From Candidatus Omnitrophota bacterium (GTDB lineage: Bacteria > Omnitrophota > Omnitrophia > Omnitrophales > Danuiimicrobiaceae), in the NCBI GenBank assembly GCA_016206955.1, contig JACQQO010000121.1, forward strand, positions 1 to 6,623: a stretch of 6,623 bases of DNA, given 5' to 3'. Positions 1 to 6,623 of this stretch are shown one piece after another. Each line of letters starts with the position of its first letter. Position 1 is the first letter of the stretch. The notes below the pieces were generated by a model that made no database searches, was not told where the DNA came from, and saw nothing but the letters and a program-made list of their open reading frames with translations. A program made the position numbers and the translations under genes.

Positions 1-236
1 AACACAACTACTTTCTTTTCAGGAACTTGGACTTCCTGGCCGGTCCGCGGATTGCGTCCCACACGCCCGCGGCGGGTCTTGACCTTAAATACTCCAAAAT
101 TACGCAACTCAACGGTTTCACCCCGTTCTAAAGCTTCTACGATTGCGTCCAATGTGCGCTGCACAATCTTTTTGACATCAATCTGAGTCAGATTGGTGTC
201 ATTGGAGACTTTGGTAACGATATCTTTCTTGGTCAT
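1..236 (-). CDS. HU/IHF-family DNA-binding protein (3' end cut by window edge)
   Basis: This is a small histone-like nucleoid protein that binds and bends DNA as a dimer. The visible 78 codons begin MTKKDIVTKVSNDTNL, the usual helix-turn-helix dimerisation start of the family. They continue through VELRNFGVFKVK into the beta-arm motif GRNPRTG, whose proline is the family's DNA-intercalating residue. The last visible residues (PEKKVVV, with the next codon starting TT) match the strand before the usual FKPGKEL tail, so about 12-15 residues lie outside the window. The start at 236 is fixed by the family N-terminus and a strong Shine-Dalgarno site. The gene follows dnaE on the same strand but has its own promoter in the 128-nt gap. 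HU and IHF subunits cannot be separated reliably here; the arm sequence resembles IHF-like HU proteins of PVC-type bacteria. Confidence 0.95.
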   Translation of the reverse strand, partial: MTKKDIVTKVSNDTNLTQIDVKKIVQRTLDAIVEALERGETVELRNFGVFKVKTRRGRVGRNPRTGQEVQVPEKKVVV

Positions 237-241
237 TCCGC

Positions 242-249
242 TCACCTCC
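242..249 (-). promoter_or_regulatory. Shine-Dalgarno site of the HU gene
   Basis: On the minus strand the sequence reads GGAGGTGA, followed by 5 nt and then the ATG at 236. It is a near-complete anti-16S match and by far the strongest ribosome-binding site in the window, in keeping with high expression of a nucleoid protein. It also fixes the HU start. Confidence 0.9.
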
Positions 250-277
250 GATTCATCCTAAGTCTATGCTGGCCAAC

Positions 278-306
278 AAAATAGCAAATTGGAGATATGA
301 TGTCAA
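278..306 (-). promoter_or_regulatory. Sigma-70-type promoter for the HU gene
   Basis: The minus strand carries a perfect -35 box TTGACA (301-306), a 17-nt spacer (284-300) and a -10 box TATTTT (278-283, four of six consensus bases). Transcription would begin near position 271, giving a 5' leader of about 35 nt that contains the Shine-Dalgarno site. The promoter lies between the dnaE stop and the HU start, so HU is probably transcribed independently, with possible read-through from dnaE. No hairpin with a T-run was found after the dnaE stop, so no intrinsic terminator can be marked. The rest of the 128-nt gap is AT-rich and otherwise featureless. Confidence 0.75.
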
Positions 307-364
307 GAAATTTTATTCCCTAACTTATTTTGCTCAAATGGGTTGGAATGAAAAATGGGTAAAA

Positions 365-3300
365 TTAACTCTTAATCTTAATCGTATTGGCCCCTAAAAG
401 TTGTTCCAATTCTTCAAAGAGTGGTGCACCTGTTTCCACCCTGAAACTTTCTCCGGAATGAAGGACCGTTTTTCGGCCGGTAGCATCTTTGAAACTGATG
501 TAAACCGGCGTGTTGCCGGGATGTTGGGTGAGAATTTCTTTCAGTTTTCTAAGCGTCTCTAAATCGAGGCCGGCGGTAAGAAGATCGATGGAAATGACCT
601 TGGTCATGCGCTTTTCGACTTCTTCAATCGGAATAATCTCCTCGGCAAGAACTTTTGGAGTATCATCGCGCATGTTGACTTTCCCACGGACGAAAATAGT
701 TGCGTCCTTCCGGAGAAGATTGATGGAGGAACGAAATACTTCTGGAAACACAACGATTTCGCACCTTCCGTCCAAATCTTCGAGGCCTACAAATGCCATT
801 CGGTCACCTTTCTTCGTCGTAATTTCCTTCAGGCTGCTCACAATTCCGCCGATGGCAAGCTCTTCCTGATCTCTGAGTTCAGACAAAGCAGGAGTTGTTG
901 TACTCGCATAAGTCCGCAGAACTTTCTCGAATTTACTTAAAGGATGAGCGCTGACATAAAATCCGAGTAACTCGCGTTCGTAACCGAGAAGTTGGCTCTC
1001 GGGCCATTCCTCTATAGGAGGAACGAAATCGCTGGCTAAGGATGAAGCTTTGTGCGGCTCGCCCAATTGATCGAGAAGCGAAAGCTGGCCGCGCTGGCGG
1101 TCGTGTTGAGTTTTAGCGCCGACTTCAAGCACACGATCCAAAATCGCCATGAGTTGCGCGCGCTTTAAACCAAAATCATCAAACGCTCCGCATTTGATTA
1201 AACTTTCAAGCACTTTTCGGTTGCAAAGCCTAAGATCCACACGCTCGCAAAAATCATAAATGGATTTAAAAGGTCCTTTAGCAGTCCTCGTTGTGATTAT
1301 GGACTCAACTGCAGCGGTTCCCACATTTTTTACCGCACTCAAGCCAAAGCGGATCGTTCGCTCAATCGCCGTGAACACGGAAAAACTTTCATTCACGGAA
1401 GGCGGAAGCACGGCAATGCCGAGCCGCTTGCACTCTTCAATATATCGGACAATTTTATCGGTGTTATCTTGTTCCGAACTGAGCAAAGCGGCCATGAACT
1501 CCACCGGATAATTGGCTTTAAGAAAAGCGGTTTGATAAGAAATAAAAGCATAGGCCGTTGAATGGCTTTTATTGAATCCGTAGCCTGAGAAGTATTCGAT
1601 TAAATTCCAGACTTTTTCAGCCGTTCGGTGATTGATTCCTTTCTTTGAAGCACCCTCGATGAATGACTTTTTCTCCCGCTCCATAATTTCCGGAATTTTC
1701 TTTCCCATCGCGCGGCGCAAGGAATCGGCTTTAGCCAAACTAAATCCAGCAAGGGAAGAAACGATTTGCATCACTTGTTCTTGATAAAGAATAATTCCGT
1801 ACGTTTCTTTCAAAATCGGTTCCAAAACTGGATGGTCGTATTTGATTAATGATGGATCATGCATCCGCTTAATAAAGTCATCCACCATACCGCTTCCCAA
1901 AGGCCCCGGTCGGTAAAGTGCAAGCAAAGCGACAATATCCTCAAAACGCGTGGGTTTCATTTTCTTCAACAGATCGCGCATGCCTGAACTTTCAAGTTGG
2001 AATACGCCGATCGCATCCCCTTTCCCGAGCATTTCATAAGTGAGCGGATCTTCAAATGAAATTTGATCAATATCAAGTCCCTGGCCGACTTTGCGGCCCA
2101 CGAGTTTACAGGCTTCATCAATGACGGTAAGCGTTCTTAACCCTAGGAAATCCATTTTAAGTAGGCCGATTTTTTCGACTGCTTCCATATCATATTGCGT
2201 CGTAATTTGATCGTTGGTTTTGAAGAGCGGGCAGTAATTGTGGAGCGGCCCGTCTGAGATCACAACGCCTGCGGCATGAGTCGAAGCATGCCGCGCAAGG
2301 CCCTCAAGCGCTTTTGAAGTTTCAATGAGTTGCTTCACATCTTCATTTGTTGAAGCCAAATCCCGTAACCTCGGCTCTAGCTGAAGCGCGCGCTCGAGGG
2401 TCATTTCAAGTTCAATAGGAATTAGTTTCGCGAGTTTGTCCACTTCTTGATAACTCAGGCCCATCACGCGTCCGACATCGCGGATGGCAGCCCGTGCCGC
2501 CATGGTTCCAAAAGTGACAATGTGAGCGACGCTTTCTTGGCCGTACTTCTTTCGGACGTATTCAATGACTTCGTCCCGCCTTTCGTAACAGAAGTCGATA
2601 TCGATATCAGGCATTGAAATTCGGTCCGGATTAAGGAAGCGCTCGAAAATAAGTCCGTGTTGAATGGGATCAATCGTCGTAATTCCAAGGGCATAAGCCA
2701 CCAAGCTTCCCGCAACGGATCCCCGCCCAGGCCCGACGGGAATTCTGTTTTCACGCGCATAACGGATGAAATCCCAAACCACCAGAAAATATCCGGTAAA
2801 CCCCATTTTTTTGATCACCGAAAGTTCATATCGAAGCCGTTTCGCATAATCTTCCGGAATTTTGCCGCCTATTTTGGAAGCCAAACTTTCAGAACAAAGT
2901 TCTTCGAGGTAAAGACCCGGATCTTTTTCATCGGGAGGCGCAAAGAGAGGCAAATGAGTTTCTTTAAAATCAAGTTCCAGATTGCACCGCTCGGCAATTT
3001 CGATCGTGTTTTTGATGGCTTCCGGATAATCTTTGAAAAGCTCTTTCATTTCCTGCGCTGATTTAAGATAAAAATTGTTTCCGTGGTAACGCATTCGATC
3101 CTGATCGGATAGAACTGATCCGGTACCAATGCAAATCAGCGCATCATGCGCCTGAGCATCCCCTTGATGAATGTAGTGGCAATCGTTGGTGGCAACTAAC
3201 TTGAGCCCAAATTCCTTCGCAAGGACCGGATAATGTTCAAACAGTTTTTGCTGGGCGTCCATTCCTTGATTCATCAATTCCAAGTAAAAATTTTCCTGAC

Positions 3301-3808
3301 CAAAAATATCGATCAAGCTGCGGATGGCTTCGCGCGACTTCTCAAGCTGCTCATTCCACGTATGGTAAGACACTTCGCCCTTGAGGCATCCCGACAAAGC
3401 AATCAACCCTTCATGATGTTTCTTTAGAAGGTCTTTGTCGATTCGAGGGCGGTAGTAAAAGCCTTCGAGGTAGCTTGCGGTTGTGAGTTTCAGAAGGTTT
3501 CGATAGCCTTCTTCATTTCGGGCAAGAAGCGTAATATGAAAGGAAGCTTCTTTAATTCCGTGCGCGGTTTTATCAAAACGCGATTGCGGAGCGATATAAG
3601 CTTCGATTCCGATGATGGGCTTAATCCCCTGCTTGATGGCTTCTTCGTAAAACTGAATGGCACCAAAGAGGTTGCCGTGATCGGTCATGGCAAGCGCTGC
3701 AAATTTAAGTTCAACGGCGCGTTTGATTAGCTGTGGAATTTTAGAGGCAGCGTCGAGCAGCGAATACTGTGAATGGCAGTGAAGATGGACAAAATCAGCG
3801 TGATTCAT
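365..3808 (-). CDS. dnaE: DNA polymerase III subunit alpha (DnaE1 type)
   Basis: This is the replicative DNA polymerase catalytic subunit, a family C enzyme of the replisome. It has 1147 residues, close to the 1160 of E. coli. Residues about 4-270 are the PHP domain, starting VHLHCHSQYSLLD. All nine expected metal ligands appear present: H8, H10, D19, H44, E69, H91, C141, D209 and H211. The polymerase core has the nucleotide-binding GPGRGS (359-364), the catalytic pair in PDIDIDF (D401, D403) and the third aspartate in KMDFLGLRTL (D553). A helix-hairpin-helix region lies near 820-880, followed by a clamp-binding motif QLSLL (908-912) and an OB fold (about 983-1060). I chose the ATG at 3808, 2 nt after the guaA stop. 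An in-frame ATG at 3820 overlaps guaA and would add only MGIK. No good Shine-Dalgarno site precedes either, so coupling to guaA translation is likely. No truncation or frameshift is seen. Confidence 0.97.
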   Translation of the reverse strand: MNHADFVHLHCHSQYSLLDAASKIPQLIKRAVELKFAALAMTDHGNLFGAIQFYEEAIKQGIKPIIGIEAYIAPQSRFDKTAHGIKEASFHITLLARNEEGYRNLLKLTTASYLEGFYYRPRIDKDLLKKHHEGLIALSGCLKGEVSYHTWNEQLEKSREAIRSLIDIFGQENFYLELMNQGMDAQQKLFEHYPVLAKEFGLKLVATNDCHYIHQGDAQAHDALICIGTGSVLSDQDRMRYHGNNFYLKSAQEMKELFKDYPEAIKNTIEIAERCNLELDFKETHLPLFAPPDEKDPGLYLEELCSESLASKIGGKIPEDYAKRLRYELSVIKKMGFTGYFLVVWDFIRYARENRIPVGPGRGSVAGSLVAYALGITTIDPIQHGLIFERFLNPDRISMPDIDIDFCYERRDEVIEYVRKKYGQESVAHIVTFGTMAARAAIRDVGRVMGLSYQEVDKLAKLIPIELEMTLERALQLEPRLRDLASTNEDVKQLIETSKALEGLARHASTHAAGVVISDGPLHNYCPLFKTNDQITTQYDMEAVEKIGLLKMDFLGLRTLTVIDEACKLVGRKVGQGLDIDQISFEDPLTYEMLGKGDAIGVFQLESSGMRDLLKKMKPTRFEDIVALLALYRPGPLGSGMVDDFIKRMHDPSLIKYDHPVLEPILKETYGIILYQEQVMQIVSSLAGFSLAKADSLRRAMGKKIPEIMEREKKSFIEGASKKGINHRTAEKVWNLIEYFSGYGFNKSHSTAYAFISYQTAFLKANYPVEFMAALLSSEQDNTDKIVRYIEECKRLGIAVLPPSVNESFSVFTAIERTIRFGLSAVKNVGTAAVESIITTRTAKGPFKSIYDFCERVDLRLCNRKVLESLIKCGAFDDFGLKRAQLMAILDRVLEVGAKTQHDRQRGQLSLLDQLGEPHKASSLASDFVPPIEEWPESQLLGYERELLGFYVSAHPLSKFEKVLRTYASTTTPALSELRDQEELAIGGIVSSLKEITTKKGDRMAFVGLEDLDGRCEIVVFPEVFRSSINLLRKDATIFVRGKVNMRDDTPKVLAEEIIPIEEVEKRMTKVISIDLLTAGLDLETLRKLKEILTQHPGNTPVYISFKDATGRKTVLHSGESFRVETGAPLFEELEQLLGANTIKIKS

Positions 3809-3820
3809 CTTTATTCCCAT
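3806..3820 (-). promoter_or_regulatory. guaA-dnaE translational coupling junction
   Basis: The last guaA codons (GAA TGG GAA TAA, stop at 3813-3811) are followed by two bases and the dnaE ATG at 3808-3806. A second in-frame dnaE ATG at 3820 lies inside the guaA end. Neither start has a recognisable Shine-Dalgarno site at normal spacing. Ribosomes ending guaA are therefore the likely source of dnaE initiation. This spacing is also direct evidence that the two genes share a transcript. The coupling is inferred from spacing only. Confidence 0.65.
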
Positions 3821-5454
3821 TCAATCGTTGCGGGCGGTTTCGAGCTGATATCATAGCACACACGATTAATTCCGCGAACTTCATTGATGATCCGATTCGA
3901 AATCCGAGCGAGCAGTTTCTCTGGCAGACGCGCCCAATCGGCGGTCATTCCGTCTTCTGAAGTGACAGCTCGAATCGCACAAACGTTCTCATACGTTCGC
4001 TCGTCTCCCATCACACCGACGCTTTTGATCGGAAGCAAAACGGCAAAACTCTGCCAAAGTTTGGAATAAAGTCCTGCTTTTTTGATTTCATCCATTACAA
4101 TCCAATCGGCTTCGCGCAAAAGATCGCACCGTTCCTTGGTCACTTCTCCGATGATTCTCACAGCAAGCCCCGGTCCCGGGAAAGGCTGACGGTCAACCAA
4201 TTCGGCTGGGATTCCAAGCGAACGGCCTACGCGGCGCACTTCGTCCTTAAAAAGTTCTCTCAACGGTTCAATCAGTTTGAACCTCATTTTACTCGGCAGG
4301 CCGCCGACATTGTGATGGGATTTGATCGTTGCACTCGGACCGCCGTGGACCGAAACCGATTCGATGACATCAGGATAAAGTGTTCCTTGCGCCAGAAACG
4401 GGATTCTCTTGTCATTGCGAGGAGCGGAGCCCTTCGACAAGCTCAGGGTGGTGAGCGAAGTCGAACCACGACGACGCAATCTCCGAGATTGCTTCGCTTC
4501 GCTCGCAATGACGCGTGCCTCATGTTCAAACACTCGAATGAACAAGCGGCCGATTATCTTGCGTTTTTTTTCTGGATCTTCGATTCCGCGAAGAGCAGAC
4601 AAAAATTTCTTCGAGGCGTCTACAATTTTAATGTTCATTTTAAGATGGCGTTTGAATACGTCCCGAACTCGTTCACGCTCCTTTAATCGAAGCAGGCCCG
4701 TATCTACAAAAATACAGCTCAATTTCCGCCCGACAGCCCGATGAACCAAAGTGGCAGCCACTGAAGAATCGACGCCGCCGGAAAGGCCAAGCACGATTCG
4801 CTCGCCCTTCACCTGTTCCCGAATCGCTTGGACTGTATCCCGAATAAAGGAACCCGGCGTCCAATGGCCTTTCAAATGGCAGATCTGTTTTAGAAAATTT
4901 CGAATGATTTTGGAACCTAAAGGCGTATGAACGACTTCGGGGTGAAACTGAACGCCATAAATCTTGCATTTGGCGTTTCGAAAGGCGGCGATGGAGGAAC
5001 TCGAGGTATGCGCAATTCGTTCAAATCCTTTTGGGAGCCGCTTGACTTGGTCTCCATGGCTCATCCAACAATCAATCGCAGAAGGAAGATTTTTGAAAAG
5101 ATCATCCCTGCGGTCTAAATGGAGCCGAGCGTGGCCATATTCTCGGTGCTTTACCTTTTTCACCTTGCCGCCGAAAAGATGCGCCGTTACCTGAAGCCCG
5201 TAGCAAATTCCTAAGACGGGAATGCCGAGTGAAAAAATGGAACGAGCCGGAAGTGGTGCATTTTTCTGATAAACATTGGCGGGAGAACCCGAAAGAATGA
5301 TCCCTTTGGGGTTTAACGCGAGGATTTTTTCAAGTGCGACGTGATAAGGGTAAATCACCGAGAACACGTTTTGTTCTCTCACTCTCCTTGCAATCAATTG
5401 CGTATATTGAGAGCCAAAATCGAGAACGAGAACAGTTTCAGTTTCAGAGGGCAT
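3811..5454 (-). CDS. guaA: GMP synthase (glutamine-hydrolysing), carrying an in-frame repeat insertion
   Basis: The enzyme converts XMP to GMP using ATP and glutamine, the last step of guanine nucleotide synthesis. The N-terminal class I glutamine amidotransferase domain starts VLVLDFGSQYTQL. Its catalytic triad is C84 (GICYG), H171 and E173 (FHPEV). The ATP-pyrophosphatase domain has the P-loop SGGVDSS (225-231). The C-terminal dimerisation part has SHHNVGGLP, FPGPGL and the terminal KPPATIEWE. The protein has 547 residues against 525 in E. coli and 513 in B. subtilis. The excess is V315-D348, 34 residues encoded by a palindromic repeat (4411-4512) lying between the helix ending VFEHEA and the strand FLAQGTLYPDVIES. 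All other motifs are intact, so the gene is probably active. The ATG at 5454 was chosen because it gives a normal N-terminus. In-frame starts at 5472 (ATG) and 5526 (TTG) would translate an upstream repeat. No clear Shine-Dalgarno site serves 5454. The product of guaB3 upstream supplies its substrate. Confidence 0.95.
   Translation of the reverse strand: MPSETETVLVLDFGSQYTQLIARRVREQNVFSVIYPYHVALEKILALNPKGIILSGSPANVYQKNAPLPARSIFSLGIPVLGICYGLQVTAHLFGGKVKKVKHREYGHARLHLDRRDDLFKNLPSAIDCWMSHGDQVKRLPKGFERIAHTSSSSIAAFRNAKCKIYGVQFHPEVVHTPLGSKIIRNFLKQICHLKGHWTPGSFIRDTVQAIREQVKGERIVLGLSGGVDSSVAATLVHRAVGRKLSCIFVDTGLLRLKERERVRDVFKRHLKMNIKIVDASKKFLSALRGIEDPEKKRKIIGRLFIRVFEHEARVIASEAKQSRRLRRRGSTSLTTLSLSKGSAPRNDKRIPFLAQGTLYPDVIESVSVHGGPSATIKSHHNVGGLPSKMRFKLIEPLRELFKDEVRRVGRSLGIPAELVDRQPFPGPGLAVRIIGEVTKERCDLLREADWIVMDEIKKAGLYSKLWQSFAVLLPIKSVGVMGDERTYENVCAIRAVTSEDGMTADWARLPEKLLARISNRIINEVRGINRVCYDISSKPPATIEWE
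4411..4512. repeat. Palindromic repeat inserted in frame inside guaA (102 bp)
   Basis: The element is bounded by a perfect 11-bp terminal inverted repeat: GTCATTGCGAG (4411-4421) and CTCGCAATGAC (4502-4512). An internal palindrome, CAATCTC-C-GAGATTG (4477-4491), is typical of this dispersed repeat family. Its minus-strand translation (VIASEAKQS ... RNDK) is a familiar artefact in many bacterial genomes. Here the length is exactly 102 bp (34 codons) with no stop codon, so guaA stays open. Its ends coincide with codon boundaries, encoding V315 to D348. GuaA homologues have only about 7-8 residues between the flanking helix and strand at this point, and 5 remain if the element is removed. It carries no transposase, so it would have been moved in trans. 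Family assignment is from memory of the consensus. Confidence 0.85.
4431..4469. repeat. Second repeat nested within the guaA repeat (about 39 bp)
   Basis: This segment interrupts the left arm of the outer repeat. It can fold as TTCGAC-aa-GCTC (4433-4444) against GAGC-gaa-GTCGAA (4453-4465) with an 8-nt loop. In the guaA frame it encodes roughly R329-G342, including TSLTTLSLSKG, a recurrent translation of a distinct dispersed repeat (CCCTTCGACAAGCTCAGGG type). Deleting 39 bp would restore an outer element of 63 bp, again a multiple of three. The exact borders are inferred, since no target duplication can be proven from one copy. Confidence 0.65.
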
Positions 5455-5464
5455 ATGCGATAGT

Positions 5465-5519
<55 letters not shown>

Positions 5520-5524
<5 letters not shown>

Positions 5525-5554
5525 AAGAAAGGTGAAAATCACCTTTCTTGTCAT
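5520..5554 (-). promoter_or_regulatory. Perfect 16-bp hairpin spanning the guaB3 stop codon
   Basis: Positions 5520-5535 and 5539-5554 are exact reverse complements separated by three bases. On the transcript the 5' arm contains the guaB3 stop (TGA, 5553-5551) and an AAGGTGA Shine-Dalgarno-like stretch. The 3' arm contains the TTG at 5526, an alternative guaA start. The bases after the hairpin are CCCCGCG, not a T-run, so it is not a standard intrinsic terminator. It shares ATGAC (5520-5524) with the adjacent repeat, so the two folds compete. It could be an attenuator, an RNA processing or stability element, or a by-product of repeat insertion. Confidence 0.6.
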
Positions 5555-6623
5555 TTCATCATTCCCACTTTTTGAGCCGCCTGAAACAATTTTCCTTCCG
5601 TTTTAATCGCAGGAGCAATAATAATTTCGGTCATTTGAAGTTCTTTAATATTCTTAGCCCCTAAATTTCCCATGCAAGTCCTGAGAGCACCTACTAAATT
5701 TTGAGTCCCATCATCCAGTTTCGCAGGCCCAAATAAAATTTCTTCGAGCGTTCCGGTGGTTCCCACTCGGATTCGCGTGCCACGCGGAAGATTGGCATGA
5801 GGAGTCGCCATGCCCCAATGGAATCCCCGTCCCGGCGCTTCTTTGGCCCGCGCAAACGCTGAGCCAACCATTACGGCATCCGCGCCGCAGGCGAAGGCTT
5901 TGCACACATCCCCACCCGTTGACATACCACCGTCAGCAATAATCGGAACATAACGACGCGACTTCTTATAATAAAAATCCCGGGCTGCCATCGAATCGCA
6001 GATAGAAGTGACTTGCGGAACACCCATGCCGAGCACTCCTCGTGTGGTGCAAGCTGAGCCCGGCCCAATTCCAATTAAAAGACCGCGCACTCCGGTTTCC
6101 ATCAATTCAAGCGCAACTTGATAAGTGACGGAGTTGCCGACAATGACGGGCATCTTCAGCTGTTTACAGATTTTTTTTAAGTCGACAACTTGATACGCCT
6201 TTGAAATGTGGCGCACGGTGGTGACCGTAGATTGAATCACGAAAATATCGCAGCCGGCTTCCTCTGCAATTGCTCCGAACTTTTCGGCATGTTGTGGGAT
6301 TGTGCTGACGACAGCAGGAACTTTTGCTTTCTTAATCTCACGAATTCGTTTCGCAATTAATTTTTCCTTAATGGGTTTTAAATAAAGTTTCTGCACGAGC
6401 TCGGTTGCTTTATCGGGAGAAGATTTGGCGATATCATCCAAGATGGGCTCGTAATCGTCGTAGCGGGTATAAATCCCTTCGAGGTTTAGAACGGCAATGC
6501 CGCCGAGTTTTCCCTTGGCAATCGCAAATTTGGGATCGACCACGCCATCCATGGCCGAGGCGAGGAACGGAATCGGAAATTTACGGCCGTTAATTTCCCA
6601 GCTGATATCGACTTCATCGGGAT
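5551..6623 (-). CDS. guaB3: GuaB3-family IMP dehydrogenase (N-terminus beyond window)
   Basis: This is a TIM-barrel protein of the IMP dehydrogenase / GMP reductase superfamily, expected to oxidise IMP to XMP with NAD+ in the cytoplasm. The frame is open to the window edge. Codons from 6621 read PDEVDISWEINGRKFPIPFL, so about 30-40 N-terminal residues are missing. The catalytic loop GPGSACTTRGVLGMGVPQ holds the nucleophilic cysteine (codon 6051-6049). It is followed by the phosphate-site motif ADGGMSTGGD and GADAVMVGS. No CBS (Bateman) domain interrupts the barrel. The C-terminal stretch (GFHWGMATPHANLPRGTR, VGTTGTLEEILFGP, terminal EGKLFQAAQKVGMMK) is characteristic of the GuaB3 family rather than classical GuaB. 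Where canonical IMPDH has an Arg-Tyr flap dyad, this protein has PRGTR. Only 96 nt separate it from guaA, whose substrate it makes, supporting an IMPDH role. A GMP reductase-like role is less likely in this context. Confidence 0.88.
   Translation of the reverse strand, partial: PDEVDISWEINGRKFPIPFLASAMDGVVDPKFAIAKGKLGGIAVLNLEGIYTRYDDYEPILDDIAKSSPDKATELVQKLYLKPIKEKLIAKRIREIKKAKVPAVVSTIPQHAEKFGAIAEEAGCDIFVIQSTVTTVRHISKAYQVVDLKKICKQLKMPVIVGNSVTYQVALELMETGVRGLLIGIGPGSACTTRGVLGMGVPQVTSICDSMAARDFYYKKSRRYVPIIADGGMSTGGDVCKAFACGADAVMVGSAFARAKEAPGRGFHWGMATPHANLPRGTRIRVGTTGTLEEILFGPAKLDDGTQNLVGALRTCMGNLGAKNIKELQMTEIIIAPAIKTEGKLFQAAQKVGMMK

Noticed and set aside
336..360. Direct repeat AAATGGGT at 336-343 and 353-360 near the dnaE end, considered as an operator or terminator
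   Set aside because: It is only 8 bp, in an AT-rich spacer with no dyad symmetry and no T-run, so chance is a sufficient explanation.
2464..3061. Open frames on both strands within dnaE, away from the DnaE frame
   Set aside because: They are shadows of a conserved coding region, with no start signals and no recognisable protein.
365..3820. dnaE starting at the ATG at 3820
   Set aside because: It would overlap guaA and add only MGIK before the usual family N-terminus. The ATG at 3808, just after the guaA stop, fits better, though 3820 is not excluded.
4312..4744. Plus-strand open frames over the guaA repeat, with peptides such as PFDKLRVVSEVEP and LRDCFASLAMT
   Set aside because: These are translations of the palindromic repeats on the opposite strand of a well-supported gene. 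Such frames are often misannotated as hypothetical proteins.
3811..5454. guaA as a pseudogene because of the internal repeat
   Set aside because: The frame is open throughout, the amidotransferase triad, P-loop and C-terminal motifs are intact, and the downstream dnaE appears to depend on its translation.

Overview
The window reads as a bacterial chromosome segment of moderate GC content, with every recognisable gene on the minus strand, so transcription runs from right to left. In transcription order the genes are a GuaB3-type IMP dehydrogenase (5' end outside the window), guaA (GMP synthetase), dnaE (replicative DNA polymerase III alpha subunit) and an HU/IHF-family nucleoid protein (3' end outside the window). 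The lineage is not certain. The HU sequence, GuaB3 in place of a CBS-domain GuaB, a DnaE with a complete PHP metal site, and GTCAT...ATGAC palindromic repeats would suit an uncultivated Gram-negative-like lineage such as Omnitrophota or another PVC-related group. This is a tentative inference from sequence flavour, not a placement.

Layout: 5551-6623 is guaB3. 5455-5550 is a short guaB3-guaA spacer filled by a perfect 16-bp hairpin and a 57-bp three-hairpin palindromic repeat. 3811-5454 is guaA. 365-3808 is dnaE, starting 2 nt after the guaA stop. 237-364 is an intergenic region with a good sigma-70-type promoter and a strong Shine-Dalgarno site for HU. 1-236 is HU.

GuaB3 and GuaA are consecutive enzymes (IMP to XMP to GMP), so the first two genes form the guanine-nucleotide branch. 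The tight guaA-dnaE junction places the replicative polymerase in the same transcription unit. HU has its own promoter.

The most unusual feature is inside guaA. A 102-bp palindromic repeat (exactly 34 codons, GTCAT...ATGAC ends) sits in frame within the ATP-pyrophosphatase domain. It appears to carry a second repeat of about 39 bp inserted within it. Removing the 102 bp gives a 513-residue protein of normal GuaA length, and all catalytic motifs remain. A third repeat, of a different palindromic family, lies just upstream of the guaA start and has probably changed how that gene is translated. No tRNA, rRNA, CRISPR array, transposase or phage gene was seen.
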